Assembly (NCBI RefSeq): GCF_003205575.1
Contig: NZ_PYBW01000030.1
Span: 1-37,983, forward strand
Source of the DNA: Streptomyces tateyamensis
GTDB lineage: Bacteria > Actinomycetota > Actinomycetes > Streptomycetales > Streptomycetaceae
Length of the DNA stretch: 37,983 nt
Direction of reading: 5' to 3'
A program made the position numbers and the translations under genes. Numbering within the stretch: the stretch's first letter is position 1; the number at the start of each line of letters is the position of its first letter. Below the pieces are notes generated by a model. The model saw only the letters and a list, made by a program, of their open reading frames with translations, made no database searches and was not told the DNA's origin. This document shows, one piece after another, positions 15,754 to 23,440 of the stretch.

Positions 15754-16697
15754 CAGTCCCTCCAGCTGATCGGGGTGTTGAGGACGTCGGCGGCCCACTG
15801 GTAGTGGCCGGTGTCGCGGATGTCCTTGTCCTGCTCGGGGTAGAGGTCGCAGCTCAGCAGGGCGATCGTGTGCAGGTAGTCGGCGAGGTCGTCGCGCCGG
15901 TCGGCGGGGAGGTCCTCGGCGGCGGCGGCGAGAAGGCGGTTGCGGACGTCGACGCGGTCTTCGTCGTACATCCGGTAGTAGGCGCAGGCGCCGGCGAGGT
16001 CGTAGAGCGGGTCTCCGAGCAGCGTGAAGGTGCCGAAGTCGATGATGCCGGAGACCTTGCCGTCGGCGACGAGGATGTTGTCCGGGTAGAGGTCGCCGTG
16101 GATGACGCCTTCGGGCCCGTTGTAGGGGCGGGCGAGTCGCGCGGTGAGGCGGTCGGTGATGTGGTCGACGGCGGGGACGTCGAGCCGCAGGTGGGTCAGC
16201 ACCTTGGGGAGCTTCTGTGCGAGGAGGCGGCGCAGGAAGGCGTGCCAGTCTTCGCCCTGGTGGGCCGGGTCGGGGTCGAGTAGCATCCGCCGGTCGAGCG
16301 GGGTGGTCAGGCGCAGGCCGGTGAAGTCGCGGACAGCGGTCAGGTAGGCGTGTTCGGTGGCCGGGTCGGTGAGGTCGAGGGCGTCGCCCATCGGGGTGCC
16401 GGGCAGGCGGGTCTCGGTGACGGCCAGCAGGGGGCCGTGCTGCTCGATGTTCTGGATCTCGGGCAGGGCGAAGGGGACGGTGTTGCGGGCGAAGCGCCGG
16501 TAGAGGTCGGCGATGGTCTCCAGTGCCTGGCGCTGGTCGGGGTCGGCGTAGACCTTGAGGACCTGGTCGTGGCCGAGGGCGTAGACGCGGGCCTCGGTGC
16601 CGGCGGCGATCAGGTCGGCGGGGGTGAGTCCGTGGGCGACGAGGAGCTGGTGTTCGGCGTCGGCGGTGATGCTGCTGGCGTCTCGGCGGGTGATCAC
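15753..16697 (-). CDS. APH-fold small-molecule kinase
   Basis: The GTG at 16697 overlaps the methyltransferase stop (GTGA); the product has 314 residues. It has the aminoglycoside-phosphotransferase/choline-kinase fold: ATP-binding Lys48 in VLKVY, the catalytic loop HGDLYPDN at residues 200-207 (Asp202 catalytic, Asn207 for metal), and IIDFGTF at 218-224 with the metal-binding Asp220. Enzymes of this fold phosphorylate hydroxyl groups of sugars, cyclitols, choline or aminoglycosides. Here the gene lies inside an operon with two glycosyltransferases and two phosphatases. A biosynthetic or self-protective phosphorylation of the operon's own product is therefore more likely than general antibiotic resistance. 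The substrate is unknown. Confidence 0.85.
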   Translation of the reverse strand: MITRRDASSITADAEHQLLVAHGLTPADLIAAGTEARVYALGHDQVLKVYADPDQRQALETIADLYRRFARNTVPFALPEIQNIEQHGPLLAVTETRLPGTPMGDALDLTDPATEHAYLTAVRDFTGLRLTTPLDRRMLLDPDPAHQGEDWHAFLRRLLAQKLPKVLTHLRLDVPAVDHITDRLTARLARPYNGPEGVIHGDLYPDNILVADGKVSGIIDFGTFTLLGDPLYDLAGACAYYRMYDEDRVDVRNRLLAAAAEDLPADRRDDLADYLHTIALLSCDLYPEQDKDIRDTGHYQWAADVLNTPISWRD

Positions 16698-17452
16698 GGC
16701 GTGCTCCGGGTGATGGCGGTGACGACGGTGCGGTTCTCAGGGCGGACGGGGCCGCCGGTGAAGTCCCCGGCGAAGGAGACGACGGCGAATCCGGCCTGGT
16801 GCAGGGCGTCTTCGAGTTCGGGTCGGGAGTACATGCGGGTGCGGCAGGTCGCGGACCAGCCGGGCCGGGTGTAGGTGACGTGGGCGTGCTTGGCCTCCCA
16901 GTCGTACCAGGCGCTCTCGGTGACCCCGTTGTACGTAACGGTTTTGGTGCTGATGGGTTCCGTGCCGTGCCGGTTCTCGTGTTCGGCGCGCTCGCGGGTG
17001 GTCAGTTCCATGACGAGGTGGCCGCCGGGCTTGAGGACGCCTGCCCAGGCGGTGAGGGCGGCGAGGTCGTCTTCGGGGGTGTCGAGGTAGCCGAAGCTGG
17101 TCCACAGGTTGAGGATGACGTCGAACTCCCCGGGCGGCGGGTTGCGCATGTCGGCCTGGTGGAAGTCGGCGCCGGGGTGGAGGGCGCGGGCGCGGGCGAT
17201 CTGGTGGGGCGAGGCGTCGATGCCGGTGACGTGGAGTCCGCGGGCGGTGAGGGGGCCGGTGTGCCGGCCGAAGCCGCAGGGGACGTCGAGGACCCGGGTG
17301 CCGGGGGTCATGAAGTCCTTCGCGCAGAGGGCGTCGAGGTCGGCTTCGGTGCTGTCGTACTTGCCGAGGGCGCGGAAGGTCTCCTCGAAGCCGGGGTCGA
17401 AGAAGGCGTCGGCCCAGTCGTCGGGGGCGGTCACGAGGGCGGTGTCGTTCAC
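16694..17452 (-). CDS. Class I SAM-dependent methyltransferase
   Basis: The GTG at 17452 overlaps the stop of the phosphatase gene (GTGA) and gives 252 residues; the open frame upstream to 17638 is a low-complexity Arg/Pro artefact. SAM-binding motif I is VLDVPCGFGRH at residues 54-64, followed by the acidic motif II VTGIDASP near 75-82, DMRNPPP, and FDVILNLWTSFGYLD as motif IV. The C-terminal region includes LKPGGHLVMEL. These are standard features of small-molecule methyltransferases of the methyltransferase-11/25 type. Both ends overlap neighbouring genes, so it is a core member of the coupled operon. The acceptor atom cannot be deduced. Confidence 0.88.
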   Translation of the reverse strand: MNDTALVTAPDDWADAFFDPGFEETFRALGKYDSTEADLDALCAKDFMTPGTRVLDVPCGFGRHTGPLTARGLHVTGIDASPHQIARARALHPGADFHQADMRNPPPGEFDVILNLWTSFGYLDTPEDDLAALTAWAGVLKPGGHLVMELTTRERAEHENRHGTEPISTKTVTYNGVTESAWYDWEAKHAHVTYTRPGWSATCRTRMYSRPELEDALHQAGFAVVSFAGDFTGGPVRPENRTVVTAITRSTP

Positions 17453-18249
17453 GGCGTGGGCTCCAGGGTGGTCAGCAGGAGGGAGTGCAGGTCGCGGGTG
17501 TCGGCGGCGACGAGGTAGCGGGCGGTGACGTCGGGGCCGTCGAGGCGGACCGGGCGGCCGTGCTCGTCGGTGATGTGGCGGCCGGTGGCGGTCAGGAGAT
17601 GGCACAGGGCGGCGATGTCCCAGGCCCGGTGGCCGCACATCTCAGCGACGGCTCCGGCGGCGGTGCCCCGGGCCACTTCGGTGAGTGCCCGGGTGGACTC
17701 GAAGGCGTCGACCAGCAGCGGGTTCCCGGCGGGCAGCTGCCCCCGCAGTGCGGCCGGTTCGAAGTAGCAGGCGTGGACGGGTCGCTGGTCGGGCGGTTGA
17801 GGGGTGGGCCGGAACGTCGCCTGGTCTTGGTCGGCGATGGCGAGGACGCCTGCGGCGGGGAAGGAGGCGACGGAGAATTCGGGTACCTGGCCGCGCCAGG
17901 CGCTGACGAGGACGGCGAAGTCGGTGGAGCCGTCGAGGTACTGGCGGGTTCCGTCGAGGGGGTCGATGTACCAGGTCAGCACGCGGTGGTTCGTGTTGGC
18001 CTGGTGGGTGGCGGGGTCTTCCTCGGTGACGATCACTCCGGTGGGGTCGAGGTGGGTGATCGACTTGACGAGGAGCTGTTCGGCGTCGGTGTCGGCGGCG
18101 GAGACGAGCGTGCCGTCCGCCTTGCGGCGCACGTCCTCCGGGCCGGCCATGCTGGCGCCCGGCCAGGTGCTCAGGAGGCGGGCGGCGGCCTGGTCCACGG
18201 CGGCGACCAGGCTGCGTGACCAGTACGCGGGCTGGGTCAGGGGCGTCAC
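17449..18249 (-). CDS. Inositol-monophosphatase/CysQ-family phosphatase
   Basis: The GTG at 18249 overlaps the glycosyltransferase stop (GTGA) and gives 266 residues. Metal-binding motifs are in place: EED at residues 76-78, DPLDGT at 96-101 within WYIDPLDGTRQYLDG, and the C-terminal HRAWDIAAL. The FIG/IMPase superfamily hydrolyses inositol or sugar phosphates, fructose-1,6-bisphosphate, 3'-phosphoadenosine 5'-phosphate (CysQ) or NADP. The context of two glycosyltransferases and a kinase points to a sugar or cyclitol phosphate, but pAp or NADP cannot be excluded and would suit the SIR2-like and NUDIX neighbours. The family is clear; the substrate is open. Confidence 0.88.
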   Translation of the reverse strand: MTPLTQPAYWSRSLVAAVDQAAARLLSTWPGASMAGPEDVRRKADGTLVSAADTDAEQLLVKSITHLDPTGVIVTEEDPATHQANTNHRVLTWYIDPLDGTRQYLDGSTDFAVLVSAWRGQVPEFSVASFPAAGVLAIADQDQATFRPTPQPPDQRPVHACYFEPAALRGQLPAGNPLLVDAFESTRALTEVARGTAAGAVAEMCGHRAWDIAALCHLLTATGRHITDEHGRPVRLDGPDVTARYLVAADTRDLHSLLLTTLEPTP

Positions 18250-19343
18250 GCCGCCGCTCCCGTCAGCGCTGTGGCGATGTGCTCGCCCCACCCCTTCCAG
18301 GAGAACGCGGGGTCGTAGGCGGGTGGGGTGCGCGGCCGGTGGTACTGGGTGCGCATCGCGTCGATCAGCTCGGCGCTCTCGCGCTCGCCCTGGCCGACGG
18401 TCAGGTGGATCTCCTCGGGGCGGCGCGGGTGCATGCCGGGGATGTCGCTGAGGATGGTCGGGCGCCGGTGCGCGATCAGCGCGCTGGCCGGGCCGGAGGT
18501 CTCGCCCAGCCAGGGGCCGCGCAGCTGGATGCCGCAGTCCGCGGCGAGTAGCAGGGCGTCGAACTCGGCGTCGGGGAGGTAGCCGGTGTGGCGGATGGTG
18601 GGGTCGGCCGGGACGGTGAGGCCGTCGCGGGCCTCACCGGCGAGCAGGAGCAGGGCGTCGTCGGGTCGGTCGGGCCAGTTCCGCCAGGCGTCGAGCAGGG
18701 TGGGGATGCGCTTGTAGGCGCCGAGGAAGCCGAAGGTGGCGAAGATGAACGCTTGCTCGGGGAGGCCGTGGCGGGCGCGGGTGCCGGCCACGGGGGTGAG
18801 CGGTTCGACGGGGAAGGGCAGGTGGCGGATGTCGGCTGCGGGGTGGCGGTCGGCGAGGTGCTCGGCCAGCAGTGGGGAGTGGACCAGGACGCGGGTGGCC
18901 GCTTCGATCGCCAGGTCCTCGATGTCGGCGTTGAGGCTGTAGCGGTCGATGTGCGGGTGGTCGGCGAAGTACCGCTCCATGGCGGCCCGGGTGTCCAGGC
19001 GGGTGCCGACCGCGGCGGAGATCCGGGTCAGGACGGCCTGCTGCTCGGCGGTGGGCAGTTGGTCCCACGCCTCGTAGTAGTAGTCCAGGTTGTTGTACTC
19101 GTGGAGGAGGACCGTGCCGGGCCGGGCGGCGAGGGCGCGGAAGGCGCCGTGGTGGAGGGTGTTGTTGCCCAGGTGGTAGAGGACGTGGTCGAAGCCGCTC
19201 GGATCGTAGCCGGGCCCGGCGATCCGGCGGGTGGTGAAGTGCCGGGCGAGGTGGGGCAGGGATTGGGTGATGTACGCGGCGACGCCGCTCTTGTCGCGTT
19301 CGCCGGGGCCCCAGATGCCGAGGGTGGGCAGCTGCTCAGACAC
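18246..19343 (-). CDS. GT4-like glycosyltransferase, second of a pair
   Basis: The GTG at 19343 (VSEQLPTLGIWGPGERDKSG) overlaps the stop of the other glycosyltransferase by eight bases and gives 365 residues; the open frame upstream to 19706 is not credible. The protein has a GT-B layout. Its N-terminus contains GIWGPGERDKSGVAAYITQS, typical of GT4 acceptor-domain starts. The C-terminal domain has AFIFATFGFLGAYKRIPTLL and, near residues 300-315, SGPASALIAHRRPTILSD, matching the donor-binding region. The classical EX7E motif is weak: Glu is present in LGETSGPASALI but the second Glu is missing. The donor sugar is unknown. It probably acts with the preceding enzyme to build a glycosylated product. 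Confidence 0.8.
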   Translation of the reverse strand: MSEQLPTLGIWGPGERDKSGVAAYITQSLPHLARHFTTRRIAGPGYDPSGFDHVLYHLGNNTLHHGAFRALAARPGTVLLHEYNNLDYYYEAWDQLPTAEQQAVLTRISAAVGTRLDTRAAMERYFADHPHIDRYSLNADIEDLAIEAATRVLVHSPLLAEHLADRHPAADIRHLPFPVEPLTPVAGTRARHGLPEQAFIFATFGFLGAYKRIPTLLDAWRNWPDRPDDALLLLAGEARDGLTVPADPTIRHTGYLPDAEFDALLLAADCGIQLRGPWLGETSGPASALIAHRRPTILSDIPGMHPRRPEEIHLTVGQGERESAELIDAMRTQYHRPRTPPAYDPAFSWKGWGEHIATALTGAAA

Positions 19344-20520
19344 GGGCCGCTCCGACGGCGGGGCGGGCGGCGTTGATCGCCTCGATGTAGGCGGAGGTGG
19401 TGTTGGCGATGCTGCGGGCGATGCCGAAGTACCGGGTGGCGCGGTCGGCGGCGGCCCGGCCAGCGTGGGCCCGCAGGGTGGCAGAGGCGGCGAGTTCGTC
19501 CAGCGCGGCGGCGTAGGCGGCGGGGTCGGCGGTGTCGACGAGTCGGCCACTGTCCTGAGTGACCACCTCATTGAGGCCGTCGATGTCGCTGACAACCGCC
19601 GGGGCGCCGTGCTGCATGAACTCGATGACGGCCAGTCCCAGCCCTTCGGCGGTGCTGGGCTGGGTAACCAGGTCGGCGGCCTCGGCGAGCAGGTCGCGCA
19701 CCGCATCGTCCTGGTCGGTCAGGAGCGTGACCTGGTCACCGTGCCCGGCGGCCCGCTCAACCAAGTACTGGAGGTAGGCGTTGTCTGAGCCGTTGGTGGA
19801 GCCGAGCAGGACCACTCGGCAGTCGGCGCGGGTGGCCATCAGCTTGTAGGCGTCCAGCAGCCGGTGCTGGGCCTTGCGGGGGGTGTAGCGGCCGGTGAGG
19901 GCGATCAGCAGGCCGTCGGTGGGCACGCCTGCGGCGTGCGCGAGGAAGTGCCGGGCGGCCCGGCGGTCGTGGACGCGCGGCCGGTGGGGAACGCCGAGGT
20001 GGACGGTGCGGATGCGCTCGGCCGGGTACCCGAAGCCGGCGGCTTGCCGGGCGAACGTGCGGCTGCCCGCGAGGACCAGCGTAGGCGTGCAGGTCCTCGC
20101 GACGAAGCGGCTGCGGGCCTCGCCGCCGGGCTCCGTCTGCGGCCGGGTCTCGTGGAACGAGGCGACGACGGGCACCGTCTCGGCGAGCCCGGACATGTGC
20201 GTCAGGAGCAGCGCGGCCTGGGTGTGGGTGTGGACGACGTCCACCTGGGCGTCGGCCAGCGGCGCGAAGTCGTCCAGGGCGGCGAACAGGCCGCGCTCCC
20301 ACGGCACCGCGTTGGGGTCGGGCGGCTGGAGGAGCGCGCCGCCGCGCAGCACCCGCGCCCCGTTCTCCCAGGTCTGGGCGGGCTGGTCCGGGGAGTCTCG
20401 GTTGGTGAGGACGGTCACCTCGTGGCCGGCTGCGGCGAGGTGTTCGGCGAGGGTGGTGACGTGGGTCTCCATGCCACCCCGGCGCGGGCGGTAGGTGGTG
20501 CTGACCAGTCCGACGTGCAT
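19336..20520 (-). CDS. GT4-family glycosyltransferase
   Basis: The ATG at 20520 follows a good GGAGGA ribosome site; the product has 394 residues. The N-terminus MHVGLVSTTYRPRRGGMETH is the classic start of GT4 enzymes (P-x-x-GG-x-E). The C-terminal donor domain has LIALTGRYTPRKAQHRLL and the signature PSTAEGLGLAVIEFMQHGAP, in which the two Glu of EX7E (in AEGLGLAVIEF) contact the nucleotide-sugar, then AVVSDIDGLNEVV. Typical donors are UDP- or GDP-linked sugars. It is separated by 31 bases from the HAD gene and overlaps the second glycosyltransferase by eight bases. The family call is strong; donor and acceptor are unknown. Confidence 0.9.
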   Translation of the reverse strand: MHVGLVSTTYRPRRGGMETHVTTLAEHLAAAGHEVTVLTNRDSPDQPAQTWENGARVLRGGALLQPPDPNAVPWERGLFAALDDFAPLADAQVDVVHTHTQAALLLTHMSGLAETVPVVASFHETRPQTEPGGEARSRFVARTCTPTLVLAGSRTFARQAAGFGYPAERIRTVHLGVPHRPRVHDRRAARHFLAHAAGVPTDGLLIALTGRYTPRKAQHRLLDAYKLMATRADCRVVLLGSTNGSDNAYLQYLVERAAGHGDQVTLLTDQDDAVRDLLAEAADLVTQPSTAEGLGLAVIEFMQHGAPAVVSDIDGLNEVVTQDSGRLVDTADPAAYAAALDELAASATLRAHAGRAAADRATRYFGIARSIANTTSAYIEAINAARPAVGAARV

Positions 20521-20551
20521 GCTGTTCCTCCTTCTCCGGTCCCGGAGGCGG

Positions 20552-21226
20552 TCAGGCGGTAGCGGGCAGGTGGTCCAGGAGCTGGGGCAGGGCGGTGATC
20601 ACGGGCACCGGCAGTTCCCGGTAGACCTGGTGGCGGTCGTAGAGGACGGTGTCGGTGATGCCGGCGCGAAACGCGCCGAAGATATCGTTGATCAGGCCGT
20701 CCCCGACGAACAGCGCGTCCGCGGGCGCACAGCCGAGCTGGCCGAGGGCGGAGGCGAAGATCCCGGGCTCCGGCTTCTCGACTCCGGCGAGGGTCGAGTC
20801 CGCGACCACGTCGAAGAACTCGATCAGCCCGAAGCGGGTCAGCTCCTCCACCAAGGTGCCGTCCGAGTTGGAGACTGCGGCCACCGCCAGGCCCCGCCGA
20901 CAGATCTCGCCGAGCACCGCGACCGCGTCCGGGTCGAGGTCGCGGTACAGGTCGGTGCGGTCCGTGCAGCGCTGCCAGGCACGGCGGCCGGTCTCCGACC
21001 CGACACCCAGCAGCTGACCCCACACGGCGCCGACCTTCTCGGGCCGGGTCAGGCCCTGTGGGAAGTCGAGGTGGTGGACCTCGGCGGCGGCGGCCAGCGC
21101 GGCCTCCGCGGTCTTCGCGCCGATGCCGGGTGCGCCGACGGCAGCGAGTTCCTCGCGCATCACCTCCCCGCTGGGGTGGATGAAGGTCATCCCGATGTCG
21201 AACAGCACCGCCTTCCGGGGCTTCAC
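20552..21226 (-). CDS. HAD-superfamily phosphatase with variant motif I
   Basis: The GTG at 21226 overlaps the aminotransferase stop (GTGA) and gives 224 residues. HAD motifs are recognisable: motif I VLFDIGMTF with nucleophile Asp10, motif II VAAVSNSDGT, motif III Lys in GVEKPEPGIF, and motif IV FVGDGLINDIFGA. Motif I has Gly where most phosphatases have the second Asp of DxD. Some HAD sugar phosphatases, such as YihX with FDLGNV, have Gly here and are active, so this is not evidence of a dead enzyme. The C1-type cap between motifs I and II is helical. The likely role is removing phosphate from a sugar or amino-acid-like intermediate. Confidence 0.85.
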   Translation of the reverse strand: MKPRKAVLFDIGMTFIHPSGEVMREELAAVGAPGIGAKTAEAALAAAAEVHHLDFPQGLTRPEKVGAVWGQLLGVGSETGRRAWQRCTDRTDLYRDLDPDAVAVLGEICRRGLAVAAVSNSDGTLVEELTRFGLIEFFDVVADSTLAGVEKPEPGIFASALGQLGCAPADALFVGDGLINDIFGAFRAGITDTVLYDRHQVYRELPVPVITALPQLLDHLPATA

Positions 21227-22137
21227 GCGATCACCGCCAGGAAGGAGGCGTCGAGCGCGGGCCGGGTGCCGGCGCACATCGCCAGGTACTCCTCGCGGAG
21301 CGCGCTGCCGATCGGGTGGTCACCGTGGCGGGGGCTGTGGCCGTTGACCTGGCCGACGATGCGGACTTCGTCCAGCGTGCCGGTGACGAAGACCTCGTCG
21401 GCGCCGTGCAGGTCGCCGGGGGTCAGCGGCTGCTCGGCGGCCGGGATACCGAGGCGCTCCGCGAGGGCCAGCACGGTGGCGCGGGTGATGCTGGCCAGGA
21501 TGCCGTCCGTGAGCGGTGGCGTGGTGATCCGGCCGTGCCGCACGGCGAACACTGCGGCGCCCCCGGTCTCGGCGACGTTCCCGTGCTGGTTCAGCAGGAT
21601 CGCCTCGTCCGCCCCCTTCTCCAGCGCCTCCAGCCGGGCCAGGCGGAACCCGGAGTACGCGGCGCCGGTCTTCGCGGCGGTCGGCAGCGCGTCGTCCGCG
21701 ATCCGCCGTCGGCTGCTGACGATGCACCGCATCGGCTCCATCGGCCGCACCGGCGCCGGGAAGCACGTGACGATCGTGCCGGTGGTCATCTCCGTGCGCT
21801 CCGCGGTGTACCGGCCGGTGTCCACGTACACCGACGGGCGCACGTACACGTCGCCCTGCGGGTCGAGCGCGGCCAGCAACTGCGTGATGCCGTCGTGCAG
21901 TTCGGCGGCGAGGCCGGGGTGGGGGATGTGCATCAGGGCGGCGGAGGTCTCCAGGCGCTCCAGGTGGGCGGTCAGCCGCACGATGGCGAGGCGGCCGTCC
22001 GGCTGCCGGTAGGCGCGCAGGCCCTCGAAGACGTTCACCGCCCGCATCGCGGTCTCGGTGGTGACGTGGACCGTGGCTTCCGCCCACGGCCGCACCTTCC
22101 CGTTGTGCCAGATCAGTTCAGGGACGTTGGTGTTCAT
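21223..22137 (-). CDS. Class IV (branched-chain-type) aminotransferase
   Basis: The ATG at 22137 lies after GAGAGAAGGACG and gives 304 residues; upstream in-frame sequence is not coding. The protein follows the branched-chain aminotransferase plan: NVFEGLRAYR near residue 38, RPSVYVDTGRY, the PLP-binding Lys in AAKTGAAYSGFRLA, then ADEAILLNQHGNVAETGGAAVFAV, SITRATVLALAERLGI and ADEVFVTGTLDEV. Class IV enzymes use PLP to move an amino group between an amino acid and a keto acid, and some act as D-amino-acid transaminases or aminodeoxychorismate lyases. Here it probably supplies an amino group or an unusual amino acid to the pathway rather than serving housekeeping valine or leucine synthesis. 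It is the first gene after the 22164-22204 hairpin. Confidence 0.88.
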   Translation of the reverse strand: MNTNVPELIWHNGKVRPWAEATVHVTTETAMRAVNVFEGLRAYRQPDGRLAIVRLTAHLERLETSAALMHIPHPGLAAELHDGITQLLAALDPQGDVYVRPSVYVDTGRYTAERTEMTTGTIVTCFPAPVRPMEPMRCIVSSRRRIADDALPTAAKTGAAYSGFRLARLEALEKGADEAILLNQHGNVAETGGAAVFAVRHGRITTPPLTDGILASITRATVLALAERLGIPAAEQPLTPGDLHGADEVFVTGTLDEVRIVGQVNGHSPRHGDHPIGSALREEYLAMCAGTRPALDASFLAVIA

Positions 22138-22163
22138 CGTCCTTCTCTCTTCCGGGTCGGGGT

Positions 22164-22204
22164 GGTGCCGGGAGGCCGACCGGCTTGGTCGGCCTCCCGG
22201 CACC
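22164..22204 (-). terminator. 18-bp perfect hairpin between SIR2-like gene and aminotransferase
   Basis: GGTGCCGGGAGGCCGACC at 22164-22181 is exactly complementary to 22187-22204, with a five-base loop. On the minus strand it follows the SIR2-like stop by about 16 bases and precedes the aminotransferase ribosome site. No T-run follows. It may terminate the SIR2-like transcript, attenuate readthrough into the operon, or act as a processing/stability barrier giving the first gene a different dose. The structure is certain; the function is inferred. Confidence 0.65.
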
Positions 22205-22219
22205 GCGTAGGGAGCGCGG

Positions 22220-23440
22220 TCAGGCGGCGGGCGGCACCTTGACGTCCAGGTGGGCGGCGAGTTCGAGCAGTGCGGGGGTCGCCTCGCGGCGGCACATGAA
22301 GTCCTCGTCCCGCGCACCCTCGACCAGGTACGGGTGGAACACCGAGCCCTGCTCGAAGCCCTCGGGGTCCAGGAAGAACACCTTCATGCCGCGCTCGCGG
22401 GCCCGGGCCTGCACCCGGCGGCGGTCGGCGTGGCTGCCGATCACCAGCAGCGACTTCGCCCCCGGGAGGAAGGGGACGTCCGGGATCTGCTCGTGGTAGC
22501 GGCGGACGTAGTGCTCGTCCAGACCGGCCCTGGCCATCAGGCCGTCGAAGTTGTTGGTGATCACGGGCCCCACGAGGTGCCCCGCGTCCGCCAGGCCGCG
22601 CAGGGTCCGGTGGCCGATGGTCGGCTCCGCCTGGAGGCACGCCCGGGTCATCTCGGTCAGCTCCGGCATCTTCGACTCCGGCGCACCGAGGATCTCGGGC
22701 AGGAAGGTGTCCTCCCCGGGCGACAGCACGAACCGGTGATCGCTCATGTCCGTGACCCGGTAGACCTCGTGCAGCCGGTGCAGCGGCGGCACTCCCGCCT
22801 CCACCGACATGCCGCACCCGACCTCGACCTGGAACGGCAGGAAGTCCGCGATCATGGACAGGTCCGGGATCAGCGTCGGGTTGCCCCGCTCCTCCTTGAT
22901 CCGCATGCCGGCCGCCATCACCTTCCACGGCATGTTCTGGTCGTGCAGCGCGGGTATGTGTCCGGCGGAGGTGATCGTCACGTCCAGGCTCTCGTACCCG
23001 GCCGGGAGCGTCCGGGCAGCGAGCTCGTCCTGCGGGTGCACGCGGTGCGGCATCACCGTGCACTCCAGGTCCCCGCGCCGCCACAGGCCACGCTGCCCCG
23101 GCTGCCAGCCGCCGTCCGCGAGCGCCTTGCGGACCCGGTCGAAGTGGTGGGCCAGCTCGGCCTCCGGGTACGAGGCGCTGTGGAAGACGTACAGCTCGGG
23201 GACGGTGAGCACCGTCCCGCCGCCGGTCCTCTTGGTGTCGTAGCGGTAGCGGTAGTGCAGGATGCGGCGGCGGCCGTCCTCCGGGCCGGTCCAGCCCGAT
23301 TCCGCCGTGTTGCGGGGGTCCTGGGTGCGCCGCCACAGGCCCTCTTCCAGGTCGCGGGGCCGGTCGCGCCGGCTGACGTACTGCTCCCACCGCTTCGCCA
23401 GGGTCGGCGAGAGTTCCTGTGCCTCGTACGGGAAGTGCAT
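22220..23440 (-). CDS. SIR2-like protein with novel N-terminal domain
   Basis: The ATG at 23440 follows GGGAGAG and gives 406 residues. Residues 200-365 follow the sirtuin Rossmann order in degenerate form: VGCGMSVEAGVPP at 207-219 (GAGxS...GIP), ITNNFDGLMARAG at 294-306 (TQNID), LLVIGSHADR at 331-340 (GxS/GTS), and GMKVFFLDP at 351-359. The catalytic His-Gly is not obvious and there are no zinc-binding Cys pairs, so ordinary protein deacetylation is unlikely; NAD binding or NAD cleavage is possible. The first 200 residues are of unknown fold, with mixed strands such as RRRILHYRYRYDTK and GYESLDVTITSAG. It is the promoter-proximal gene of the leftward cluster, followed by a strong hairpin. 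Confidence 0.65.
   Translation of the reverse strand: MHFPYEAQELSPTLAKRWEQYVSRRDRPRDLEEGLWRRTQDPRNTAESGWTGPEDGRRRILHYRYRYDTKRTGGGTVLTVPELYVFHSASYPEAELAHHFDRVRKALADGGWQPGQRGLWRRGDLECTVMPHRVHPQDELAARTLPAGYESLDVTITSAGHIPALHDQNMPWKVMAAGMRIKEERGNPTLIPDLSMIADFLPFQVEVGCGMSVEAGVPPLHRLHEVYRVTDMSDHRFVLSPGEDTFLPEILGAPESKMPELTEMTRACLQAEPTIGHRTLRGLADAGHLVGPVITNNFDGLMARAGLDEHYVRRYHEQIPDVPFLPGAKSLLVIGSHADRRRVQARARERGMKVFFLDPEGFEQGSVFHPYLVEGARDEDFMCRREATPALLELAAHLDVKVPPAA

Noticed and set aside
15753..16697. APH-fold kinase as a plain antibiotic-resistance gene
   Set aside because: It is internal to a translationally coupled operon and nothing in the sequence ties it to an aminoglycoside; the fold covers many kinases.
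16350..20562. Plus-strand open frames across the biosynthetic-like cluster
   Set aside because: They are Gly/Val/Ala-rich mirror frames of the glycosyltransferase, phosphatase and methyltransferase genes, whose catalytic motifs are clear on the minus strand.
21223..22137. Housekeeping ilvE
   Set aside because: The motifs are branched-chain-type, but the gene overlaps a HAD phosphatase gene in a cargo-like operon on a mobile element, which argues for a dedicated pathway role.
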